64,000 bases of DNA from the NCBI RefSeq assembly GCF_001640805.2, contig NC_066850.1, forward strand, positions 17,047,036 to 17,111,035, read 5' to 3'. The position numbers were made by a program, and so were the translations under genes. Of this stretch, positions 55,397-64,000 are shown piece by piece (positions within the stretch are counted from its first letter, which is position 1; the number at the start of each line of letters is the position of its first letter). The DNA comes from Lates calcarifer (taxonomy: Eukaryota; Chordata; Actinopteri; Centropomidae). The notes beneath the pieces were generated by a model that was not told the origin of the DNA, searched no databases, and saw only the letters and a program-made list of their open reading frames with translations.

Positions 55397-58051
55397 GTCG
55401 GTGACTGACAGCATCAGGTCTGAATACACTCAGGTGATCTCTCATCCAGTCCGGGCGTACTGCAGGACATTAGTTTATCTTAGCACTTGCGTGTTTTTGC
55501 TAGTGTAAAAAAAAACTACGAAGCTCGGCTAACGTGTCATTTTTTCAGTTTTTTTGTGCAAATGCATTGCCGAATGTAAACGCATAAAAGCTTCAATGCA
55601 TAAGTTAGGAAGGATTAAATGTACCCAGTCATCTTTCCCTGGAGACACAGCCTACAGCTCGTTGCAGCAGCGTGGCTGACTTCCTCTGCTGGGTGTGCAG
55701 TGTACATGTAGAACCCTCCTTGTGATCTGTGGTTATGTTTGTACAATCAAAGGCAGATTCCTGGTTGCAAGTCGCAGCAAGCAAGACAGAAGAGAAGACA
55801 AACACAAAATGATTTTTATTAACAACAAAACCCTGAGGTGCTTCTTTCTGTGGCCCGGCGCCACCAAACACTGTGTGCATGTGTGTGTGTGTGTGTGTGT
55901 GTTGGATTAACTGTGCATCATCAGTAGTGTCTTTTGAGTCTTTAATAATGTGGTGTTGAGTGTTGTTAGCCACAACATAGCATCAGTGCCTATTTCTGAC
56001 ACACCTTTGCCAGTGTGTCATGCCTGCCAATAGCTGCCAGGTTTGTCCTATCCGCTGACATCTGGCCTGTTCAGCTTCAACATGACCTTAAAATGAAATA
56101 TAATGTTTAATCTGTCAGCTCTGTCTGTGCCCATGAGCCTTTCCAGAGAAAATAGCTCAGGGTGATACACTACATGCCAGTGTTAGAGCATTTGCCAGAA
56201 CTGGCTAAGAAACCAAAGCAGAAAGATTAATCGTTTGCCATGTTGCATGAGAAATTTCCACAAATGATTCCCTCTATTCTAAATGTTTAGAAAGGCAGAG
56301 AGATACAAAGAATCTTGTCAGCAGCTAGATCACTGTGAAACACCTCATCGTGACCAGGGGTGTGTCTCAGGAAAAAACACACACCAGCCAAACCAAAAAC
56401 CGACGTTTATTTTCTATATGTTGCTTTAACATTAAACAGTTGTAGACAACTTCAGTGTGCCTGGCTCAGTATATGTAAACTCTGCTTGTGGGCTAGCTCG
56501 AAAACAGACACGCTATTCCCAAGTCCTCACATGGACAGTTGCCTGGAGTATTTACCGAGCCAACATCCAGGCCTTAACAACTTCCTCAACATAACAAACT
56601 CCATTATAACATGTTGTATTTTTAGCCCTGTAAATCCCCATGGAACAGCCTGAAATAAACCAGGTGAGCTCGAAACGCTGGCCTCCATTCCTGATAGGTT
56701 AATAATATTTGGTGCTGGACAAGTACACATAAATACGCAGGCGCAGGCAGGCATACACACTCATACACACATATAGCCCACTCACTCAGACACTGACATA
56801 ATGGTGAATGTGAGCCGTCCTGACCTCAGTCCAGTGAAGTTTTTCCGGATTGGTTTATTAGAGTGAGCTCTTGTCCTAGTTTAGTGCGTAACTCGTGTAT
56901 TTGTTTACCGTAATGTCCACTGTGATAAATCACCTCTCTAGTCTTTGGGGAGCAGCCTGTGTTTGTCCATAAATGAGTCAGTAAGATTGCAATGTCTGTA
57001 AACCACTCATCCCTCCGACCTTTGCTTCCATCAGTGCAGCGGGACAAAAACCTTGCTGGGCTGTCATTAGCCTGATTTGAACCATAACTGAACCAGTTCC
57101 TATTTTCATTAATGTGTGAAGATGTGTGTGCTGGAGCTGAAGCTCATATACACAAGTTTGTGAACTGGTTCTGCAACCTTCAAATGTTTTACATCAATAT
57201 ACAAAACTGATACAGTTTTGTGTTATTTTTATTTACATAAACTTAAATAATGTATATTTCAGATTAGGGGGTATCAGTTTGTTTAAAGACCAATGAATCA
57301 CATCATTCATTAGTCCAGGCAACATGGTAATATGAATTCAGTCTATCACAGACATACTGTATGTAACTTTAGAGCAGCAACTTGGGACCATTTTTGTTTT
57401 GGTCCATTTCCTGTTTGGTCTCTCAGCTTCAGTCACATGGTCTGCTATACATTTCTCAAAGCTGAAGACATGTGTCCACATTTATGAGGAGGTCATAAGG
57501 TCAGACATCACCACATTTACCACAGATATCAGATTAAAAAGATGCTATGTGTAACTAACTTACAGCTAGCTCTGCTAGCTTCCTGTGTGTTGAGTATCTG
57601 TTTGTGTTATGAGGTGCAGCTTCAAGTTCAGCTTTAGTGCCAATTCTACACATATGCTTGGAATACATACAGGGAAATGAAAGATTAGCAGCAACAACCT
57701 GGATCTAAACAAGGTTCCAGTGTGTTTTCTCCTTTTGTAGCAAACTTTACATGTTGGTGGAATTTCAGCAAAACAGTCCAGTTCCATTTTCCCAGGATGA
57801 GTGGGACTAACAAAGATGGGTAAATGTGACACATAAGATGTATATTATCAATTGTACACTGGATGTGAGCTGTGAATGGGGAAAGCCATTGAATCCATAA
57901 ACAAAAACAACAAATTAAGCTTAATGTGCTAAGTCACTGATGGAAATGTTTCATACTGTCACAAGTGCCTCTATTTCCTGTTCTTAATTCTTTCCACAGC
58001 ATATAGCTACCATATATCTCAGCAACTACTTATCTCTGTGGTCTCCCTCAG
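55397..58051 (+). other. scube1: Intron between EGF7 and EGF8
   Basis: The intron is 2.7 kb, from donor gtcggt to acceptor ctccctcag. A GT run lies at 55880-55902. Otherwise it is AT-rich DNA with no recognised repeat, gene or RNA. Confidence 0.88.
55880..55902. repeat. GT microsatellite
   Basis: About eleven GT units in the intron after EGF7. Confidence 0.95.
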
Positions 58052-58168
58052 ACATTGACGAGTGCTCCTTTGAGAGAACCTGCGACCACACCTGCATCAA
58101 CTACCCTGGCAGTTTTGAGTGCTTGTGCAACAAGGGATTCATCCTGTACGGCCTCACTCATTGTGGAG
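58052..58168 (+). CDS. scube1: scube1 exon: calcium-binding EGF-like module 8
   Basis: This 117-bp phase 1 exon encodes (D)[14 protein letters not shown] to LTHCG. It has six cysteines, a DIDEC calcium signature, and [12 protein letters not shown], which fits the beta-hydroxylation consensus. The short first loop (SFERT) and the ILYGLTHCG end are typical of this position in SCUBE proteins. The acceptor is ctccctcag and the donor is gtaaga at 58169. Confidence 0.95.
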
Positions 58169-58828
58169 GTAAGAGTCTGCTCAGATTAGACTCACTTCAT
58201 ACAGCATGGGAGAAATATATGAAACAGCAAACTGGCCTGGAAGTGGCTGCTTGACAGACCTGGAGTGTGTGAGACAGTGGATAAAATGTGTGAGTTTGTG
58301 TGCATGCATCTGAAAAGGCAATGCTTTTCAGAGTGTGAACAGTCTCTGAGTCTCTGTGCACTCTCACACCTCAGTTCCCCTGAATAACCTTTACTGTGTG
58401 TTTGTGTTTAATGTGTGTTTGTGTGTATACAGTATGAGTCTCCTAGTGGATTCATGCTTTTAGGGTATTTGACTGCTTTTCTGCATGTATTATGTGTGTG
58501 TGCTGTCACACACCTAGCTCATTTAGGATGTAGTTCTGACTGCCCTGTTGTTTAACTGTCAGCAGGCAGCAGGAGCAGGGTGTACCTGCAACATATCAAT
58601 GAGAGATAGTGTGTTCATTGTCTTTATATGTTCAGGTAAAGGTGGATTCAGACTCAAATGATGATTCTCATTAGTTCAGACTTGAGAATCTCCAAAACAA
58701 ACAAACAAACAACCCAACTTTTAAACCATTGAGTCATCACTAAACTTTAGCTTTTTGATATGATAATTTTATATCCTGCCCAAGCCTACAATATGTAAAT
58801 TGCGCAATTGCAATGCACAAGCAGGAGC

Positions 58829-58855
58829 AAAAAAAAAAAAAAAAAAAAAAAAAAA
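58829..58855. repeat. Run of A (27)
   Basis: Homopolymer followed by a GA stretch. Confidence 0.95.
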
Positions 58856-59165
58856 GAGAGAGCAGAAGATACCTCAGATAATCACATGTGGATGTAAAGA
58901 CTGTTAAAAAAAAGAAAGAAAGAAAAAGAAAAGATAGCATTGTGCAAACATTTTCAAATAACTCTAACTGTGTCGTAGTTATACAGTCTCACCAAAGTGC
59001 TGACATTACCCATTGACCCAGGACTTCATTGCCAAGACTTCATACTTATCCTGTTGAAATGTAAATGTCCAATACAGTATTGTACCATTCAGCTTAAATA
59101 TGGACAGAAAACAGGGGTCCTACAGCACTGACTACAGACCACAGCATCCCTTGTATACATCTGAG

Positions 59166-59330
59166 TGGGGACCTATGTTACATGTCATCCCCCGTCTCTT
59201 TCTCTCATTTCCAATAAATCCATAAAACTGCATTAATTGATTCATTTGACAGATGCTTTTGTCCAAAAGATTAAGGAAATTTTTTAGAAAAAAAAGCTAC
59301 AGAAGAATCAAGAGAGAGGGGAAAAAGCAT
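59166..59330 (+). repeat. Two decayed teleost repeat tails
   Basis: At 59166-59230, acatgtcatcccccgtctct and ttccaataaatcc resemble the SINE-like tail also seen at 23075-23130. At 59243-59275, tcatttgacagatgcttttg followed by tccaaaagatta resembles the tttagcagacgcttttatccaaagcgacttac repeat. Confidence 0.45.
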
Positions 59331-59661
59331 ATTACAAATATCAAATGAATTTATAAATGAAAGAAAACATAAACAGGAAAATACTTTGGGAACTGAAGGT
59401 CTGTAGAAAAGAACTGAGGAACATCAAACCCATAAAATTATACCATTTCTAAACCTGTTATGATTTTCTAAAGAGCACTGAGGTTCAAATGAATTGTCTT
59501 GTGTGAAATATAAACTTCTATGAGAACTGTGATCATCACAGTTTATTAGACAGGGAAACCATTTTTGTAATGTGGCAATTCAGAAAACATATCACATGTA
59601 TCTTTACTGCTGAACTAAAGGTATATGGAGACAAATCTTTTTTATTTGTCTATGTTTGTTT

Positions 59662-59695
59662 ATATCTCTTCAGAGTTATTCCTCTGAAGAGATAT
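59662..59695. repeat. Hairpin with 14-bp perfect arms before the EGF9 exon
   Basis: The arms atatctcttcagag (59662-59675) and its exact reverse complement (59682-59695) flank a 6-base loop. The left arm includes cttcag, a weak acceptor-like string, held in the stem. Confidence 0.85.
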
Positions 59696-59794
59696 GTGCC
59701 TATAAACCAGATGTTTTGTCTCCGTCTTTTGTTGTTTGTTGTTGACAGAGAAATCACACACACACTGACTAATGCTCTCTGTGTTGTGCCTCAG

Positions 59795-59917
59795 ACATAG
59801 ATGAGTGCAGCATCAACAATGGGAGCTGTGAGTATGGCTGCATAAACACTCAGGGCAGCTACGAGTGTGTGTGTCCACCCGGACAGAAACTCCACTGGAA
59901 CAAGAAAGATTGCATCG
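59795..59917 (+). CDS. scube1: scube1 exon: calcium-binding EGF-like module 9
   Basis: This 123-bp phase 1 exon encodes (D)[11 protein letters not shown] to WNKKDCI plus the first base of Glu. It has six cysteines, a DIDEC opening, and [12 protein letters not shown], which fits the hydroxylation consensus. An NGS N-glycosylation sequon lies just before the second cysteine. [15 protein letters not shown] closely resembles the last EGF module of SCUBE1. The acceptor is gtgcctcag and the donor is a strong gtaagt at 59918. The following intron is only 165 bp. Confidence 0.95.
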
Positions 59918-59927
59918 GTAAGTACCG

Positions 59928-59958
<31 letters not shown>

Positions 59959-60082
59959 ATCTGCTTTTGCGTGCCTTCATGTGTGGTAGGGGGGGTTTCT
60001 CACAGCAAGGCTGTGTGTGTGTATGTCTGTGTGTGTGCGTCCAGGTGGTTGTCATGGTGATGTGACTCTGTGTGTTCCTCAG
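59918..60082 (+). other. scube1: Short GT-rich intron between EGF9 and the post-EGF exon
   Basis: This is the shortest intron in the window (165 bp). A GT run at 59932-59958 starts 14 bases after the donor, and a second, interrupted GT run sits near 60011-60040. The acceptor is gttcctcag before 60083. Confidence 0.9.
59932..59958. repeat. GT microsatellite in the 165-bp intron
   Basis: About 13 GT units starting 14 bases after the EGF9 donor. Confidence 0.95.
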
Positions 60083-60202
60083 AGGCGGTGAAATGTCTGC
60101 CCAATGGTAAACCAGCACCCCGAGCCCAGCTGACCTGCACCAAGAGCGGAGGAGCAGAGGTCTGCTCGCTCTCCTGCCCCTCCAACGCCCTCTTCCTCGC
60201 AG
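60083..60202 (+). CDS. scube1: scube1 exon: start of the spacer after the EGF array
   Basis: This 120-bp phase 1 exon encodes (E)AVKCLPNGKPAPRAQLTC, then a stretch ending CPSNALFLA. It has four cysteines and is not an EGF module. It matches the first segment after EGF9 in SCUBE1, where a K-C-L...PRAQL-C...C-x-L-S-C pattern is expected; the corresponding SCUBE2 and SCUBE3 segments differ more, from memory. This is the main ground for choosing SCUBE1. The acceptor is gttcctcag and the donor is gtacgg at 60203. The next coding exon was not found in the window. Confidence 0.88.
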
Positions 60203-60246
60203 GTACGGGTGTGCACTCACACACACATCTCTTACTGTTTTTGGTG

Positions 60247-60375
60247 ATCCCCCAACTTTTCCTCCTCATGACATTTCTGGTTTGATAACTAACCTTGACA
60301 GCTATTACATGGATTGCCGTGAGCTTTGGTATAGATACTCATGGTCCCCAGAGGATGAACCGATATATCCCCTGA
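60247..60375 (+). repeat. Decayed interspersed repeat
   Basis: Contains atggattgccgtgagctttg, atactcatggtccccagagg and atgaaccgatat. These are landmark phrases of a teleost repeat related to 7684-7785. Confidence 0.5.
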
Positions 60376-60519
60376 TATGTTTAGATCTGCACTCTCCATT
60401 TTACACTATCATCAAGCAAGGTGGAGTCCCTCCTGGAGTATGTGCTTTGCTTCTGCTCCATGGTTAAGGCTTGCTTTTGTCCCATCGTACTTTTCCAGCA
60501 TTCTCCATACCAACCCCTG

Positions 60520-60865
60520 GTTTAGTGCTCAGTCCCACATCAAATCTGTGATTATTGGGGATTCTATAATCTGGAATATCAGGATGAAGAGGTGAAAACA
60601 TGGACCAAAAATATCCCCAATCTGGAAATACTAAAACTGGACTTGCTTCAGCTGCTGAAGGTCCTGGAAGCACTGGGTTGCCTCACTTTTATCTACAGAC
60701 ACATTGCTACTCTCGGTTATGGTCTGGATCACTTCAGCCGCCTGCTGCGTTTACACACCTGGCTGTTCTTAGCATTTAACAACCACAGTGCTTTCATTGA
60801 CAACAACCTGTTCTGGGAGAGAGGCCATCATTACAGACAGGTCACAAATGCTGCTGGTTAATCTG
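60520..60865 (+). pseudogene. SGNH/GDSL esterase-like relic from a transposable element
   Basis: One frame at 60535-60590 reads SVIIGDSIIWNIR, which fits block I (G-D-S) of SGNH hydrolases. After a gap and frame change, 60710-60840 reads ATLGYGLDHFSRLLRLHTWL and then FIDNNLFWERGHHYR. This resembles the C-terminal half of esterase-like domains found in teleost retroelement proteins. The middle of the domain and the expected D-G-x-H block are lost or not visible. Element family is not resolved (CR1/L2-type ORF1 is one possibility). Confidence 0.6.
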
Positions 60866-61319
60866 AGTAATCTGTTTGCTCATATTCCAGTAATTCTTGC
60901 ATGGGTAACAATTTATAATATGCTACACAAGATTTAAATCTCTCCTGGTGATCATTACAGATGACTGGCAGTTAGCATCATGCTACCTTACCAGAACCAC
61001 GCATAGCTTAGTGTTAGCATGCCTGCTGTTAGATGAAATGCTAACAGTTTTCCATTGGGCAAACTTCAATCGCCTGTTCTGTTGAACAGCTGGCATTGAC
61101 AATGTGTAATTTTAACTCATGAATATGAAAACAAAAATGGAGAGGTTTATGTTACATTCCATCAGAAACGCCTGTGTGATGACTGGATGAACATGAGCAA
61201 CAATTTCCAAGTGTTGGGAATAATGGCTTTTTGCAGATAGACCATGGACAGATCCTATTTGCTTGAGGTTTTGAGTTGCATGTCAGCAGTCAAATAGACA
61301 GTGGCGCCCCCAGAAATGA

Positions 61320-61848
61320 GGAGGCCAGATTGGGTGACTGAAAAGCTTGGGTTGGCACACCAGAACTAAACCATAACTGGATTTCAGGAATTCTATCTGG
61401 GTGTCAGGGAACTCCCTACTGGCTTGTTCTGCAGTCTTCCTTGTTCCCTCCGCAGTGTCCTTATGGAAGCTGCACAGGTCACCTGTTCCTGTGTGGATCA
61501 CCAGGTACTGAGGGCTTCTGAGGGTCTCCTTTTCAACAGCTTCTTTGCCTGCACTTTCTTACCAGGAAAAACTTGTTTGTGTCCAGGAATTTCCCATTGG
61601 AGTCAGCCAGCAGGACCACTTGTGGGCCTTGCGCGTCATGCTGAGTGGAGGGCAGATGAGATGGGCAGAGCTGGCTGTTGGTAGCTCACTGTGTGGAATG
61701 AATCAGGAGATGCCAGGGTGTTGCTGAGCTGGGTGCAGAGCAGAGAGGGTGGGACAGAGGCAGGGCAGAGGTTTGGGACATTGGCAGGTGTTGGCTTGCA
61801 GGACGTTGTGGGTACAGACAAGCGGTGGTCTGTCAGGTGTGGGCTCAC
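61320..61848 (-). pseudogene. Second SGNH esterase-like relic, opposite strand
   Basis: On the minus strand, about 61570-61640 reads QVVLLADSNGKFLDTNKFF, which fits an SGNH block I with A-D-S. After a stop and shift, 61380-61500 reads MIHTGTGDLCSFHKDTAEG and then EQASREFPDTQIEF. This fits the HTGTND (block III) region, with Asn changed to Gly here. The 61640-61848 part (SLLCTQLSN and following) may be the preceding linker. The frame is broken by stops. It differs from the relic at 60520-60865, so it comes from another family. Confidence 0.62.
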
Positions 61849-62461
61849 CTAGTAAAGCTCATCTCTCTGTTTTCTAAACTGAACAGAACACAATGCTAAA
61901 GCTTGTTACCTCAAAATGGCTACGTGAACATTTGGTTACAGTGTGGGCTGTTCCTTTGTGTGTCCTGCATGGAGATATGTTGTGGGCTACATAAAGCACT
62001 ACTCAAAGTCCATGAGGGTTTTTTAATGAGGGTGGCCACATGGGGATTCATAGCTGCTGCTTTTTTCTGGACCAGCAAGGAGTATCAGTCCTTGTGTTCT
62101 TTCACTGAAGTAGGGCATCATCTTTATATCTTTATACTGCAGCTCACAGGCCAAGTCCATAGATCTCACTAGTCCAACAACACAGACAATCTTTAAGTTA
62201 CTCTCTCACAGGATTATCAAATTATTACTTTAGACAGCCAGTTAACGGTTTTCTGTATAACTTTAATGCACATTTCAGTCAACTCAATGCAAAGACCCTC
62301 CTGTTTTTTGTCCTTGCACTGGCTACTTTAAACCTTTGTTACCTGTTTTACCTTGCCTCGTCCAGTTTATTTATTTAGTATCATTATTATTTCTCTATTT
62401 TCTTCTTTTTCTTGATTTTCTTTGGTCCTATGGCTGTCCATCTCTCATGTTAGAAAAAGGA

Positions 62462-62496
<35 letters not shown>
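62462..62496. repeat. ATT triplet repeat
   Basis: About eleven att units. Confidence 0.95.
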
Positions 62497-62498
<2 letters not shown>

Positions 62499-64000
62499 AT
62501 GGCTGTAGACTCGCTGTAGACTAGTATTGTCGCCAAATATGTAGCAAATCAATATTTAATTAGCAACACAAAATCACATATTACTCAAGGATCATACACT
62601 CAGTCCAGTCATTCTTCTTTCCCACGAGCCCAAAAAAAGGTTTCAGTTTTTTAAAATAATTTCATTCATGTTAGTAATAACAGTTATTTCTTCTTCATAT
62701 TTTCTGTGAATATAGGTTCATTTGACAAATGTTCCTTCTAAAATGTACTACCTCCTGTGCTAAACAATTCAAACCTCCAAAAGTCGTGAGGTGCCCATTG
62801 CAGCTCCCAGAACTGAAGGTCTTCAGTTTGTTTCTGTCCAACCTACAGTCAAGCAGCCTTTTTCTGTTCTCTTTCTTATGATAGCTTTCCTTTCTCTTTG
62901 TCATGTTTGGTAATTCATATTTGGGACCTTGGTGTTTAATTCAGGATGGGGGCTGTTCATGGATGTGTTAGGTATATGTGTCTATATTTTGACTGGAAGT
63001 GACGATGAAAAATGAGAAAATAAATGGTAAACACATTTTCTGTGGAATTGCTGGATGTCTATTTAATGCTTATTAAGTAAAACCGTGATGGAAGAAAAAA
63101 CACATACTGGCTTTTAAAGTTGGTGACTCTAAAATACTGTCATACTGCACACTTTGCTGCCCTCTAGTGGTGAAAGCTCCCAGTCACAGCTTTCTGTTTT
63201 CATTCTTCTTTGTCAGTGATGCTTGATGAAGGCACTCATGCTCCTTACTGCTGTATTTGTGGACTCCTCAGGGGGCTCTCCACTCAGACTGATGTGTTTT
63301 TCACTCTGTGAGGTTTTCTTGGCCTCACCCTTCCCAACATTTTGGCTGGCACGCCGGCATCTCCTCCTGCAGTAGTACTTAACACACATCTGTAAATCGA
63401 TTACATTCTTTGATCACAGCATTTTTTCCATAGCGTGGCCCTCGCTCCGTTTAACTTGGCAGTCATTGTGTGAGAATGATGGATAGCTCTCAGGCATGAG
63501 GTGAAATATTTGTTTTTCTGTCTTTTTGGAGTGTGTCTTAATTTTAGAGGGAGAGAGCCATGTAAATTCCTGTGGCTGAATGCAGCCCCGGCTCTTATTT
63601 AATCGTCTCGCTTTTATGACCTCTTAAGACTTCATCCCTCATTTCTTACTTGAAATGCGTTTTTGTGTGTATGTGTGCATCAAGAGAGAAAGACAGGATT
63701 CGTAGAGCTTTCATTTGACCTTTAATTTATTAATCAGGGTTTAAGGTCACATATCAACAGAGATTCCTTTGGGCTCTCTGTCTGGTTTCTAAATACAGGA
63801 GGGAAAGGTCATACAACATTTATGAAATTCTTTTTAATCCTCAACACTGTGACTGTTCCTCAGTACATTGCCAAGTGAAACACATGTTTCCATACCCATG
63901 CACACAGACACACAAATCAGGACGACCTGGTCACACAGTCCTTCAGACGACATAAAAAATCAGCCTTCCTAACCTCTCATCAGGATGTCTGTTTTCTTTT

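Larger units (their letters stand above)
58169..59794 (+). other. scube1: Intron between EGF8 and EGF9
   Basis: The intron is 1.6 kb. It holds a run of A at 58829-58855, decayed repeat ends at about 59166-59330, and a hairpin with 14-bp perfect arms at 59662-59695, about 100 bases before the EGF9 acceptor (tgcctcag). Nothing else was recognised. Confidence 0.88.
60203..64000 (+). other. scube1: Intron after the post-EGF exon (right end open)
   Basis: No continuation exon of the SCUBE spacer was seen by eye. The stretch holds an interspersed-repeat piece at 60247-60375, two esterase-like relics at 60520-60865 (+) and 61320-61848 (-), and an ATT triplet run at 62462-62496. From 62500 to 64000 I see only AT-rich unique-looking DNA. 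Confidence 0.8.

Noticed and set aside
55401..55402. Alternative donor gt four bases after the EGF7 donor
   Set aside because: It would shift the frame and lose the C-Q-D-I-D-E-C junction.
60203..64000. Next scube1 coding exon
   Set aside because: I looked for a phase 1 exon continuing the SCUBE spacer (a D-S-E-N...S-C-G type stretch) and did not find one; probably beyond the window.

Overview
The window is animal nuclear DNA, almost certainly from a ray-finned (teleost) fish. Short exons of 90-135 bp with GT/AG borders lie in introns of up to 19 kb. CA/GT microsatellites are very frequent, and many decayed repeats of kinds common in teleost genomes are present. Species cannot be named from the sequence; an acanthopterygian is a guess.

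One protein-coding gene is recognised, on the + strand and open at both ends: scube1 (signal peptide-CUB-EGF protein 1). Nine internal exons give 357 codons. They encode EGF-like modules 3 to 5, a 30-residue spacer with a furin-type basic site, EGF-like modules 6 to 9, and the first cysteine-containing exon of the region after the EGF array. All eight introns between them are phase 1, so any exon could be skipped without breaking the frame. The signal peptide and first two EGF exons must lie upstream. The remaining spacer, the cysteine-rich repeats and the CUB domain must lie beyond the right edge. SCUBE1 is preferred over SCUBE2 and SCUBE3 mainly from the exon after the EGF array and from the spacer, both judged from remembered family sequences.

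Layout: 1-6947 upstream intron; 6948-7082 EGF3; a 19 kb intron with several repeats and a decayed LINE-1-type element; 26235-26363 EGF4; 28690-28806 EGF5; 34731-34820 spacer cassette, preceded by about 3 kb of pyrimidine-rich DNA; 40824-40940 EGF6; a 14 kb intron with a second LINE-1-type relic; then a tighter 3' cluster at 55274-55396 (EGF7), 58052-58168 (EGF8), 59795-59917 (EGF9) and 60083-60202 (post-EGF). The last 3.8 kb is intron and holds two unrelated, oppositely oriented relics of SGNH/GDSL-esterase-like reading frames, probably from transposable elements.

I saw no second host gene, no tRNA or rRNA gene, no CRISPR array and no clear undescribed system. The observations most worth checking are the basic-site cassette exon in its pyrimidine-rich setting, the fossil LINE and esterase pieces, an inverted-repeat element with a 43-bp-arm hairpin, and a CpG-rich patch just after the EGF6 exon.
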